From: Sphingomonas pseudosanguinis
GTDB lineage: Bacteria > Pseudomonadota > Alphaproteobacteria > Sphingomonadales > Sphingomonadaceae
Assembly (NCBI RefSeq): GCF_014196255.1
Contig: NZ_JACIDH010000001.1
Location: forward strand, 558,001 to 622,000
Reading direction: 5' to 3'
Length of the DNA stretch: 64,000 nt
How positions within the stretch are numbered: position 1 is the first letter of the stretch; every line of letters starts with the position of its first letter. The notes beneath the pieces were generated by a model. The model was not told the origin of the DNA. It saw only the letters and a list, made by a program, of their open reading frames with translations, and did no database searches. The position numbers and the translations under genes are program-made. This document shows, piece by piece, positions 15,863 through 23,930 of this stretch.

Positions 15863-16093
15863 TTGGACCTCAGCTTCAACCGGTTCGATCGGGATACCGA
15901 ACTCACCGTGTTGCCGCCCGATCTGGCGGTGCTGATGGTCGGCGTGACCGCGCGTCAGGCGGCGAGCCTGACCGCGGCCGTCCAAGCGGGTCTGGTGCGC
16001 GCGGCCCCCGATCCGTCGCTGTTCGCGCCGCTGGACGGAGCGTTCAACGGCCCGATGGCCCGGGCTTTGACGCAATGGAGAGCGGGTGAATGA
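15863..16093 (+). CDS. hypothetical small protein upstream of sciP
   Basis: Possible 76-residue protein with a TTG start (AGGGA lies about 12 nt upstream). The frame has ordinary protein composition ([38 protein letters not shown]), while the other frames here are arginine-rich shadows. No ATG or GTG start is available at a sensible place, which weakens the call. It ends 95 nt before sciP. I do not recognise a family. It could be a short cytoplasmic protein co-transcribed with sciP, or an unexpressed open frame. Confidence 0.4.
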   Translation: MDLSFNRFDRDTELTVLPPDLAVLMVGVTARQAASLTAAVQAGLVRAAPDPSLFAPLDGAFNGPMARALTQWRAGE

Positions 16094-16096
16094 TGC

Positions 16097-16103
16097 GTTA
16101 ACC
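16097..16103. promoter_or_regulatory. CtrA-like half site upstream of sciP
   Basis: GTTAACC contains the TTAACC half of the alphaproteobacterial CtrA recognition sequence, about 90 nt before sciP. The second TTAA of the full TTAA-N7-TTAA site is absent, so this is weak. It is noted because SciP is CtrA-linked in Caulobacter. Confidence 0.2.
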
Positions 16104-16188
16104 GCACGGCGATAGGTGATGTTCAACGGCCCGTGTCCATAAAGGCCCTGGTAAACGATATGGGGTAGGGAGCCCCGACGAGGTAATG

Positions 16189-16488
16189 ATGATCGAGAAC
16201 CAGAAGATCCGCCCCGCAAAGGTAATCGGACCGCTCGGCGAACCGCTGACGCTGGATACCTTGCCGCCGCCCAGCACCACGCGCTGGGTCGTCCGTCGCA
16301 AGGCGGAAGTGGTGGCGGCCGTCAATGGCGGCCTGCTCTCGGTGGACGAGGTGTGCGACCGCTACGGTCTGACCGTGGAGGAGTTCGCCGGGTGGCAGCG
16401 GGCGATCGACCGCTCGGGCATGCCGGGCCTGCGCGTCACCCGCATCCAGCATTATCGCTCGCTCTACGAACGTCAGCAGAAATATTGA
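16189..16488 (+). CDS. sciP: CtrA inhibitor SciP / DUF1153 protein
   Basis: DNA-binding protein of 99 residues of the DUF1153 family. In Caulobacter, SciP binds CtrA-activated promoters and blocks transcription by CtrA in G1. The whole length matches the family: KVIGPLGEPLTLDTLPPP, RWVVRRKAEVVAAVNGGLLS, EVCDRYGLTVEEFAGWQRAI (helix-turn-helix) and GLRVTRIQHYRSLYERQQKY. ATG 16189 has GAGG 5 nt upstream; the ATG directly before it (16186) is too close. A CtrA-like half site lies upstream. No ctrA is present in this window. Confidence 0.92.
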   Translation: MIENQKIRPAKVIGPLGEPLTLDTLPPPSTTRWVVRRKAEVVAAVNGGLLSVDEVCDRYGLTVEEFAGWQRAIDRSGMPGLRVTRIQHYRSLYERQQKY

Positions 16489-16524
16489 CAAATCGATTTT
16501 GCGCCGAATCGATGATACGGGCGC

Positions 16525-16549
16525 GGAACAAGTAGCGCATTCGCACGTC
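16525..16549 (+). promoter_or_regulatory. candidate EcfG (general stress) promoter for GlsB-type gene
   Basis: GGAAC (16525-16529), a 16-nt spacer and CGTC (16546-16549) match the EcfG consensus GGAAC-N16/17-CGTT with one mismatch in the -10. The next gene, a GlsB/YeaQ membrane protein starting at 16593, belongs to a family typical of general stress regulons. Inference from sequence only. Confidence 0.5.
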
Positions 16550-16592
16550 TTTTCCCCGTGTCCCGCTCGCGGGCCCAACGGAGGGAAAGACA

Positions 16593-16850
16593 ATGGGTAT
16601 TATCCTGTGGCTTATCGTCGGTGGTGTCATTGGCTGGCTGGCCAGCATCATCATGCGTACCGATGCTCAGCAGGGCATCTTCCTGAATATCGTCGTCGGC
16701 GTTGTCGGCGCATTCATCGGCGGCCTGATCTTTGCGGGCGGTTCGATCAACAATGCGGGTCTGACCCTGACCTCGTTCCTCGTTTCGCTGCTGGGCGCTG
16801 TCGTCCTGCTGGCGATCGTGAACCTCGTTCGTCGCGGTCGGGTGCGTTAA
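16593..16850 (+). CDS. GlsB/YeaQ/YmgE family stress-response membrane protein
   Basis: Small inner-membrane protein of 85 residues with three hydrophobic helices and the family pattern: IILWLIVGGVIGWLASIIM, then GIFLNIVVGVVGAFIGGLIF, and a last helix ending in basic residues. The start has a strong GGAGGGAAAG site. Members (older name: transglycosylase-associated) are induced by general stress; their biochemical role is unclear. An EcfG-like promoter lies 44 nt upstream and an intrinsic terminator 25 nt downstream, so it appears to be a single-gene unit. Confidence 0.93.
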   Translation: MGIILWLIVGGVIGWLASIIMRTDAQQGIFLNIVVGVVGAFIGGLIFAGGSINNAGLTLTSFLVSLLGAVVLLAIVNLVRRGRVR

Positions 16851-16874
16851 TCGCATCTGCCTGACGAAGGATCG

Positions 16875-16905
16875 AAAGGCCGTCCGGGCGACCGGGCGGC
16901 CTTTT
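16875..16905 (+). terminator. intrinsic terminator after the GlsB-type gene
   Basis: Stem of 13 bp (16875-16887 with 16892-16904, one G-T pair) with loop GCGA, ending in TTTT. The A-rich left arm lets it work on the other strand too. It lies between the GlsB-type gene and the convergent SIMPL gene. Confidence 0.8.
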
Positions 16906-17030
16906 CGCATATGGGTGTTCGGCCGCAGCGCCCTCGTGGTGCGGCACCGGTCGTCCCGGCGGGTTTGCCATGACGAACGGGCCGGTGACGCCCGCCCCCA
17001 TGCCCGGACGGCGATGGGGGCGGGATCGGT

Positions 17031-17771
17031 TCAGCCCAGCAGGAAGCGGACCGAGACGTTGACGGTGACGTCGCGCTCGCCGGGGGCGATGCTGGTCGGG
17101 GCGGCGACTTCGGCCGCCATCGCACGCAGCATGACGGGGCGGACGGGACCGCCCGCATTCTCGCCATTTTCGGTGATCGACACGATGCGCACGACGCGCA
17201 GGCCGGCCGCCTTGGCATAGAGCTCGGCACGGGCGCGGGCGCGCTTGACCGCATCGGCGCGCGCCTCGTCCAGCGCGGCATCGGGATTGTCGAGCGACAA
17301 ATTGGGGCCGTCGATCTGGTTGGCCCCCTGCGCGACCAGCGCGTCGAGCACGCTGCCCGACTTGGCGATGTCGCGGAAGCGGATGCTGAGCGTGTTGGTC
17401 GCCTGATAGCCGGTGATCACCGGCGGCACATTCTCGCCATAGCGATATTGCGGCTGGAGCTGGACGGTCGCGGTCTGGATGTCGCGATCGGCGACGCCGG
17501 CACGCTTCACCGCCGCCAGCACGCGCTGCATCCGCGCGGCATTGTCGGACAGCGCGGCGGCGGCGGTCGCCCCCTGGCTGACCACGCCGGCGCGGATCGT
17601 CGCCAGGTCCGGCACGCGGCTCGTCCGCCCCTCGGCCGAGACGTCGAGGACGGTGCCGGCGGCGGGCACCAGCGGCTCGACCGTGGTGGGGGCGGGCGCC
17701 GACTGCGCGCCGGCGATACCGGGCAGCAGCGCGGCGGGGGCCAGCATGGCGGTGAGCAGGATCTTGTTCAT
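17031..17771 (-). CDS. SIMPL domain-containing protein (DUF541)
   Basis: Secreted protein of 246 residues with a signal peptide (MNKILLTAMLAPAALL, cleavage after AGAQ) and a SIMPL/DUF541 domain: LDVSAEGRTSRVPDLATIRAGV, a YRYGENVPPVITGYQATNTL segment, ALDEARADAVKRARARAELYAKAAG, and a terminal beta strand. Family members are periplasmic or surface oligomers linked to oxidative stress or signalling, without a settled activity. ATG 17771 has AGGGAGA 6 nt upstream. It is divergent from the RND efflux operon and carries an EcfG-like motif upstream. Confidence 0.9.
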   Translation of the reverse strand: MNKILLTAMLAPAALLPGIAGAQSAPAPTTVEPLVPAAGTVLDVSAEGRTSRVPDLATIRAGVVSQGATAAAALSDNAARMQRVLAAVKRAGVADRDIQTATVQLQPQYRYGENVPPVITGYQATNTLSIRFRDIAKSGSVLDALVAQGANQIDGPNLSLDNPDAALDEARADAVKRARARAELYAKAAGLRVVRIVSITENGENAGGPVRPVMLRAMAAEVAAPTSIAPGERDVTVNVSVRFLLG

Positions 17772-17816
17772 CAGTATCTCCCTCGATGTGGACAAGTCTT
17801 TGGCCTGATGCGGCAA

Positions 17817-17842
17817 AACGTGCGATGAACGCGCCACATTCC
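17817..17842 (-). promoter_or_regulatory. EcfG-like promoter motif upstream of the SIMPL gene
   Basis: On the minus strand GGAAT (17842-17838), a 17-nt spacer and CGTT (17820-17817) match GGAAC-N16/17-CGTT with one mismatch. It would give a leader of about 40 nt for the SIMPL gene. Chance matches of this quality are possible in GC-rich DNA. Confidence 0.3.
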
Positions 17843-17880
17843 TTCTGGAGCCGCCTGAATCGGGTGATGTGCAAAGGCGC

Positions 17881-17910
17881 TTGAGGAGAGTGATGTATTT
17901 CTATAATACA
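17881..17910 (+). promoter_or_regulatory. promoter with overlapping palindromic operator for the RND operon
   Basis: A perfect -10 TATAAT (17902-17907) follows TTGAGG (17881-17886) after 15 nt. A 17-bp palindrome TGTATT-N5-AATACA (17894-17910) covers the -10. This layout suits a TetR- or MarR-type repressor controlling the efflux genes; no such regulator is adjacent, so it would be encoded elsewhere. Confidence 0.55.
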
Positions 17911-17978
17911 GCATCAAAGTGGCGCATCCTGCGTGGTGGAGCGACATAGAGGATGCGGAGCGGGGATTGGTGGCGAAC

Positions 17979-19157
17979 ATGAATTACGAGACGGGTGCGA
18001 TCGGTGGCGGCCAGCATCTGGAGCTTGAGGGGCCGGCGCCAAGCAAGCGGTCGCGCTGGATCGCGATCGTCGCGGTCCTGCTGGTCGCGGGGCTGGCCGC
18101 CTGGTTCTTCCTCGGCAACAAGAAGCATGAGGCCGGCGCCACGGCGGGGGCGGGGACCCAGGTGCCCAACATCACCGTCATCGTTCCCGGCCAGCAATCG
18201 GTCAGCCGGCTGATCTCGGCCACCGGCACGCTGGCGGCGCGGCGCGAGATGCCGGTCGGCGTCGCGGGTGAGGGCGGGCTGGTCACACGCGTGCTGGTCG
18301 AACCCGGCCAGTGGGTCGGCGCGGGCCAGGTGCTGGCGACGGTCGACCGCTCGGTCCAGACCCAGACCGCCTCGGCGCTCAACGCGCAGGTCGCGGTGGC
18401 GCAGTCGGATCAGCAGATCGCGCAGGCCGAGCTCGACCGTGCGCAGCAGCTGGTCGATCGCGGGTTCATCTCCAAGGCCGATCTGCAACGCCGCACCGCG
18501 ACCCGCGATGCCGCCGCCGCCCGCGTCCGCGCGGCGCAGGCGACCTATCGCGAGGCGCAGGCGCGCAACGGCCGGCTCGACATCCGCGCCCCCGCCGCCG
18601 GCCTGATCCTGACCCGCGCCGCCGAGCCGGGCCAGATCGTCAGCTCGGGCTCGGGCGTATTGTTCCGCATGGCGATGGGCGGGCAGATGGAATTGCGCGC
18701 GCAGCTCGCCGAATCCGATCTCGTCGGCCTCAGCGTCGGCGCGCCCGCTACGGTCAAGCCGGTCGGCGGCGACCAGAGCTTCAAGGGCGAGGTGTGGCAG
18801 GTGTCGCCGGTCATCGATCCGCAGACGCGACAGGGCGTCGCGCGCATCGCCCTGTCCTATGACCCGGCGCTGCGTCCGGGCGGCTTTGCGGCGGCGACGA
18901 TCCGCGGCGGCACGGCCAATGCGCCGCTGCTCCCCGATTCGGCGATCCAGAGCGACGACAAGGGCAGCTTCGTCTACATCGTCGGCCCCGACAACAAGGT
19001 CGCGCGCCGCGACATCAAGATCGGCCAGGTATCGGACAGCGGCGTGACCATCGCCTCGGGCCTGAACGGCAGCGAACGGGTGGTGCGTTCGGCGGGCGGC
19101 TTCCTGGCACCGGGCCAGGTGGTGCACCCGATCCTCGCGGGCCGGGAGGCCAAGTGA
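17979..19157 (+). CDS. RND efflux periplasmic adaptor (membrane fusion protein)
   Basis: Membrane fusion protein of 392 residues that links an RND pump to an outer-membrane channel. It has a short cytoplasmic N-terminus, one membrane anchor (WIAIVAVLLVAGLAAWFFL) and a biotinyl/lipoyl half-motif (VLVEPGQWVGAGQVLATVD). A coiled-coil hairpin follows (AVAQSDQQIAQAELDRAQQL to ARVRAAQATYREAQARNG), then a second lipoyl half (LDIRAPAAGLI), a beta-barrel and the membrane-proximal domain. ATG 17979 is chosen; a GTG at 17970 is possible. It ends 1 nt before the pump gene. No outer-membrane factor gene is present here. Confidence 0.93.
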   Translation: MNYETGAIGGGQHLELEGPAPSKRSRWIAIVAVLLVAGLAAWFFLGNKKHEAGATAGAGTQVPNITVIVPGQQSVSRLISATGTLAARREMPVGVAGEGGLVTRVLVEPGQWVGAGQVLATVDRSVQTQTASALNAQVAVAQSDQQIAQAELDRAQQLVDRGFISKADLQRRTATRDAAAARVRAAQATYREAQARNGRLDIRAPAAGLILTRAAEPGQIVSSGSGVLFRMAMGGQMELRAQLAESDLVGLSVGAPATVKPVGGDQSFKGEVWQVSPVIDPQTRQGVARIALSYDPALRPGGFAAATIRGGTANAPLLPDSAIQSDDKGSFVYIVGPDNKVARRDIKIGQVSDSGVTIASGLNGSERVVRSAGGFLAPGQVVHPILAGREAK

Positions 19158-19158
19158 C

Positions 19159-22100
19159 ATGAGTTTCCGCAACATCTCCGCCTGGGCGATCCGGAACCCC
19201 GTTCCGCCGATCGTCCTGTTCGTCGCCCTGACGCTGGCGGGGATCGTCAGCTTCATGCGGATGGACGTCAACAACGACCCCGACATCGATTTCCCGATCG
19301 TCGTCGTCGTCGTGAACCAGCCGGGTGCGGCCCCGACCGAGCTGGAGACGCAGGTCACCCAGCGGGTCGAGGCGGCGCTTCGGAACCTGCAGGGCGTCGA
19401 CCAGATCACCTCGACCGTGACCGAGGGCACGTCGCAGACCCTGGTCCAGCTCGATATCGGCACGCCGATCGACCGCGCGGTCAGCGATGCGCGCGACGCG
19501 ATCACCCAGATCCGCTCGATGCTGCCCGACGGTATCCTCGAGCCGCAGGTGATCCGCGTCGACTCGACCGATAACGACCTCGCCAGCTATTCGGCGGTCG
19601 CGTCCAACATGACGCCCGAACAGCTCAGCTGGTATATCGACAACAACGTCACCAAGGAGCTGTTGTCGGTCCCCGGTCTCTCCAAGGTCATCCGCAACGG
19701 CGGCGTGACGCGCGAGATCCGCGTCATCCTCGATCCGCTCAAACTGCAGGCGCAGGGCCTGACCGCCAGCGAGGTCAATGCGCAGCTGCGCATGACCAAC
19801 CTGAACGCCGCCGGCGGCCGTGCCGAGATCGCCGGCACCGAGCAGGCGGTCCGCGTGCTGGGCAATGCCCGCAACGCCTATGACCTGGGCCAGACCCAGA
19901 TCAACGTGCGGGGCGGCCGGACCGTGCGCCTGGCCGACATCGCCACCGTGCGCGACCTGTATGCCGAGCAGCGCTCGCAGGCGGCGGTCGACGGGCGGCA
20001 GGTGATCAGCTTCGACTTTCAGCGCGCCAAGGGCGCCTCCGACGTCAGCGTCTTCAACGGCGCGGTCGAGAAGCTGAAGGGGCTGGAAAAGCGCAACCCG
20101 GAGGTGAAGTTCGTCCTCCGCTCGAACAGCGTGAAGTACACCGAGCAGCAATATGAAAGCGCCATCCATGCGATGATCGAGGGCGCGGTGCTGGCGGTCA
20201 TCGTCGTCTTCATTTTTTTGCGCGACTGGCGTGCGACGGTGATCTCGGCGCTCGCCATCCCGCTGTCGGCGATCCCGGCCTTCTGGTTCATGGACCTGCT
20301 GGGCTTCACGCTGAACCAGATGACGCTGCTCGCGCTCAGCCTGGTGGCGGGCGTGCTGGTCGACGATGCGATCGTGGAGATCGAGAATATCGTGCGCCAT
20401 ATGCGCATGGGCAAATCCGCCTATCAGGCGTCGATCGACGCGGCGGACGAGATCGGCCTGGCCGTGCTGGCGACCACCATGGCGATCGTCGCGGTGTTCC
20501 TGCCCGTCGCGCTGATGCCCGGCGTCCCTGGCCAGTATTTCAAGAATTTCGGTCTGACCGTCGTCGTCTCGGTGCTGATGAGCCTGGCCGTGGCGCGTCT
20601 GATCACACCGATGATCGCGGCCTATTTCCTGAAGTCCGCCGGCCATGCCAGCCATGGCGAGGGCAAGCTGATGGACGCCTATATGGCGACGCTGCGCTGG
20701 TCGCTGCGCTATGATCGACCGACCGACGGGGTACGGCGCGGGGTCTTCCGGCGCTTCTTCGGCCGGTTCCGCGACCATCGTCTGTGGGTGATCGGCATCG
20801 GCTTCGGCGCGTTCGTGCTGACCGTGGTGATGTTCGGCATCATCCCCAAGACCTTCCAGCCGCCGCAGGACAATGACCAGGCGGTCGCCAAGATCGAGAT
20901 GGTGCCCGGCACCACGCTGGCGCAGACCGACGTGGTCGTGCGGCAGGTGGCGCAGTTCCTGAAGAAGCAGCCCGATGTCGAATCGGTCTATTCGCGCACC
21001 AGCGTCGGCAATGGCCGCGTCGTGGCGACGTTGAAGGAGGATCGCTCGATGAAGAGCACCGACTTCGAACGCTCGCTGTCGCCGCAGCTCGCCGCCATTC
21101 CCGATGCGCGCGTGACCTTCCAGTCGCAATTCGGCTGGGGATCGAGCGGGCGCGACCTGACCATCACGCTGGGCGGCGACGACCCCGCCGTGTTGCGTGA
21201 CACCGCCAACAAGATCGTCGAGCAGATGGGCACGCTGCCCGGCCTGATCGCGCCGCGCATCGTCGGCAATCTCGACCGGCCGGAAATCGTCATCCGCCCG
21301 CGCCTCGACCTCGCGGCCAATCTGGGCGTGACGACGCAGGCGCTGTCGAGCGCGATCCGGATCGCGACGCTGGGCGATATCGACCAGAATTCTGCGCGCT
21401 TCTCGCTGTCCGACCGTCAGGTGCCGATCCGCGTCGCGCTCGACCAGAATGCGCGTGCGCGCATGTCGACGATCCAGAATCTGCCGGTGCAGACCCAGAC
21501 GGGCGGATCGGTGCCGCTAAGCGTCGTCGCCGATATCGGTCTGGGCGCCGGCCCGACCCAGATCGACCGCGTCAACCAGCGCCGCCAGGTCACCGTCGGC
21601 GCCGACCTGGCCAAGGGCGTCATCAGCGGCGACGCGATGAAGAAGGTCCATGACCTGCCGATCATGAAGAACCTGCCCATGGGGGTCAGCGAGATGGTGC
21701 TGGGCCAGGCCAAGATGCAGGCGGAGATGATGCAGAACTTCTTCACCGCGATCATCTCGGCCATCTTCATGGTCTTCGCGGTGCTGGTGCTGCTCTATCG
21801 CCGCTTTCTGCCGCCCTTCGTCAACATGGCCTCGCTGCTGCTGGCGCCGCTGGGCGGGTTGATCGCGCTGTATGTCACGGGCAATCCGCTGTCGCTGCCG
21901 GTCTATATCGGCCTGCTGATGCTGCTGGGCATCGTCGCGAAGAATTCGATCCTGCTGATCGACTTCGCGCTGGAGGAGATCGCCAAGGGCGTGCCGATCC
22001 GCGAGGCGGTGCTCGACGCCGGCCACAAGCGCGCGCAGCCGATCGTCATGACGACCGTCGCGATGGTCGCGGGCATGGTGCCGACCGCCCTGTCGCTGGG

Positions 22101-22362
22101 CGGCGACGGATCGTGGCGCAGCCCGATGGGCGTGACGGTGATCGGCGGCCTGACCATGTCGACGATGCTGACCCTGCTGATCGTGCCCGCCGCCTTCAGC
22201 CTGGCGGTCGGGGTCGAACGCTGGATCGGCCCGCGTCTGGGTCGCCGCTTGTTGACCTACAAGCCCGGCGACGAGCAGGGTGGGCCGGTGATCGAAGGCC
22301 CGGCGGGCGGCCCCGCGCTGCCGCCCGCGACCGGCAAGCTGGGGTATGATCCGGCGGAGTGA
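19159..22362 (+). CDS. RND multidrug efflux permease (AcrB/MexB-like)
   Basis: Proton-driven RND permease of 1067 residues with twelve expected membrane helices and two large periplasmic loops. Helix 1 is preceded by FRNISAWAIRNPVPPIVLFV. The porter domain starts at VVVVNQPGAAPTELETQVTQ. The helix-4 relay VAGVLVDDAIVEIENIVRHM contains the Asp pair, and IVAKNSILLIDFALEEI corresponds to helix 10. It begins 1 nt after the adaptor stop. The protein is of the HAE1-like type that lacks some AcrB drug-pocket features, so substrates cannot be named. An intergenic repeat follows directly. Confidence 0.95.
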   Translation: MSFRNISAWAIRNPVPPIVLFVALTLAGIVSFMRMDVNNDPDIDFPIVVVVVNQPGAAPTELETQVTQRVEAALRNLQGVDQITSTVTEGTSQTLVQLDIGTPIDRAVSDARDAITQIRSMLPDGILEPQVIRVDSTDNDLASYSAVASNMTPEQLSWYIDNNVTKELLSVPGLSKVIRNGGVTREIRVILDPLKLQAQGLTASEVNAQLRMTNLNAAGGRAEIAGTEQAVRVLGNARNAYDLGQTQINVRGGRTVRLADIATVRDLYAEQRSQAAVDGRQVISFDFQRAKGASDVSVFNGAVEKLKGLEKRNPEVKFVLRSNSVKYTEQQYESAIHAMIEGAVLAVIVVFIFLRDWRATVISALAIPLSAIPAFWFMDLLGFTLNQMTLLALSLVAGVLVDDAIVEIENIVRHMRMGKSAYQASIDAADEIGLAVLATTMAIVAVFLPVALMPGVPGQYFKNFGLTVVVSVLMSLAVARLITPMIAAYFLKSAGHASHGEGKLMDAYMATLRWSLRYDRPTDGVRRGVFRRFFGRFRDHRLWVIGIGFGAFVLTVVMFGIIPKTFQPPQDNDQAVAKIEMVPGTTLAQTDVVVRQVAQFLKKQPDVESVYSRTSVGNGRVVATLKEDRSMKSTDFERSLSPQLAAIPDARVTFQSQFGWGSSGRDLTITLGGDDPAVLRDTANKIVEQMGTLPGLIAPRIVGNLDRPEIVIRPRLDLAANLGVTTQALSSAIRIATLGDIDQNSARFSLSDRQVPIRVALDQNARARMSTIQNLPVQTQTGGSVPLSVVADIGLGAGPTQIDRVNQRRQVTVGADLAKGVISGDAMKKVHDLPIMKNLPMGVSEMVLGQAKMQAEMMQNFFTAIISAIFMVFAVLVLLYRRFLPPFVNMASLLLAPLGGLIALYVTGNPLSLPVYIGLLMLLGIVAKNSILLIDFALEEIAKGVPIREAVLDAGHKRAQPIVMTTVAMVAGMVPTALSLGGDGSWRSPMGVTVIGGLTMSTMLTLLIVPAAFSLAVGVERWIGPRLGRRLLTYKPGDEQGGPVIEGPAGGPALPPATGKLGYDPAE

Positions 22363-22369
22363 CGGAACC

Positions 22370-22498
22370 ATCCTCCCCGGGACGGGGAGGGGGACCATCC
22401 GAAGGATGGTGGAGGGGGAGCGCCGCAAGCGACACGCTGTGTGGAAGCCCCCCTCCGTCAGGGCTGACGCCCTGCCACCTCCCCGTGCCGGGGAGGAT
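22370..22498. repeat. ATTCCTCCCC-family element, divergent copy 4
   Basis: Variant of about 129 bp: atcctccccgggacggggagg at the left, and ccctccgtcagggctgacgccctgcc with a cctccccgtgccggggaggat hairpin at the right. It differs from the other copies in its hairpin loops and middle. It lies between the RND permease and the DUF445 gene. Confidence 0.8.
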
Positions 22499-22570
22499 TT
22501 GCTCCCGCTTCGTTACGCTCGGGAAAGATTCCGCTTGAACAAAGCCGTCGCTCGCGAATTGTTCTGATCG

Positions 22571-23833
22571 ATGGAAGTCGCCATGCGATCGGGGGGTAGC
22601 CAGACCGTTCCACCCGCCCTGCGGAAGATGCGGGTCGTGGCGACCGGTTTGCTGGTCACCATGGCGGCGCTGTTCCTCGTCGCCCGCTATTTCCAGCCGA
22701 TCCACCCCGTCTGGGGCTTTGTCCGCGCCTTTGCCGAGGCGGCGATGGTCGGCGGACTGGCCGACTGGTTCGCCGTCACCGCGCTGTTCCGCCATCCGCT
22801 CGGCCTGCCGATCCCGCACACCGCGATCGTGCCGCGCAACAAGGACCGGATCGGCGACACGCTGGCCAATTTTCTGCGCACCAATTTCCTGATCCCGCGC
22901 GTCGTGGCGCGCCGGATGAACCGGCTGGATGTCGCCGGTGCCGCCGGCCGCTGGCTGGCCCAGCCGCCGCAGGAGGGCGGACGCATCCGGCGCGGGGCGT
23001 CACGCCTGTTCGCCGAGATGCTGACCGCCTTCGATCCGCAACGGCTGGGCGGCATGGTGAAGGCGGGCATCGGATCGCGGCTGCGCGCGACCGAGGTGTC
23101 GCCGATCCTCGGCCAGTTGCTCAAGGCCGCGATCGCCGAGGGGCGGCATGTACCGTTGATGGAATCGGTCATCCGCTGGGCCGGGCAGGCGCTCGCCGCG
23201 AACGAACCGGTGGTGCGCGCCATGGTGCATGAACGCGCCGGCGCGATCCTGCGCTGGACCGGCCTGGACGAGACGGTCGCCGACAAGCTGATCGACGGCC
23301 TCGACAAGCTGCTGCACGACATGGCGGACGACCCCGACCATCCGATCCGCCTCAAGATCGAGGAGGGGCTCGATCGCCTCGCCTGGGACCTGCAATATGA
23401 TCCCGACATGCGCGCCCGGGTCGAGGCGATGAAAGCCGATCTGATCGCCAATCCGGCGATGCAGCGCTGGCTCGACGGATTGTGGGAACAGGCGCGCGAG
23501 GGGCTGTTGCGGCTGGCGCGCGATCCCGAGGCGGTGACCGCGGGCAAGCTGGGCGAGACGCTGCGCCAACTGGGCCAGACGCTGCAATCCGATCCCCGGC
23601 TGGCGGCCACGATCAACCGTTTCGTCCGTCGCGCGGTGGTGGGGATCGCCGCCGATTATGGCGACGGCATCGTCCGGCTGGTGTCGGAGACGGTGCGCGG
23701 CTGGGACGCCGATACCGTCACCAGCCGGCTGGAGAATGCGGTCGGCCGCGATCTGCAATATATCCGCATCAACGGCACGCTGGTCGGCGGCAGCGTCGGC
23801 CTGGTCCTTCATGTCGTGGACAGGCTGCTTTGA
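22571..23833 (+). CDS. DUF445 family membrane protein
   Basis: Protein of 420 residues (416 if ATG 22583 is used). The N-terminus has two hydrophobic segments (VVATGLLVTMAALFLVARYF and the WGFVRAFAEAAMVGGLADWFAVTALFRHPLG region, the family's most conserved part). A long, mostly helical region with repeated D-P-x motifs follows, and a second hydrophobic stretch closes the protein (INGTLVGGSVGLVLHVVDRLL). DUF445 proteins are inner-membrane proteins of unknown function, related to YjiN. It probably stands alone: an intergenic element lies upstream and 97 nt separate it from the Mla operon. Confidence 0.88.
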   Translation: MEVAMRSGGSQTVPPALRKMRVVATGLLVTMAALFLVARYFQPIHPVWGFVRAFAEAAMVGGLADWFAVTALFRHPLGLPIPHTAIVPRNKDRIGDTLANFLRTNFLIPRVVARRMNRLDVAGAAGRWLAQPPQEGGRIRRGASRLFAEMLTAFDPQRLGGMVKAGIGSRLRATEVSPILGQLLKAAIAEGRHVPLMESVIRWAGQALAANEPVVRAMVHERAGAILRWTGLDETVADKLIDGLDKLLHDMADDPDHPIRLKIEEGLDRLAWDLQYDPDMRARVEAMKADLIANPAMQRWLDGLWEQAREGLLRLARDPEAVTAGKLGETLRQLGQTLQSDPRLAATINRFVRRAVVGIAADYGDGIVRLVSETVRGWDADTVTSRLENAVGRDLQYIRINGTLVGGSVGLVLHVVDRLL

Positions 23834-23930
23834 AAACGTCACCAATCCGTCTAATTAAGGCACGACTTCGATTCGTCGCGGGGACGAAGCGCCTTGTCGA
23901 TGCCCGCGCTTTCCCGCAAAGAGGCAGGTG

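Noticed and set aside
19015..21129. Minus-strand frame of 704 codons opposite the RND permease
   Set aside because: Low-complexity His/Arg/Asp composition and complete overlap with a firm gene.
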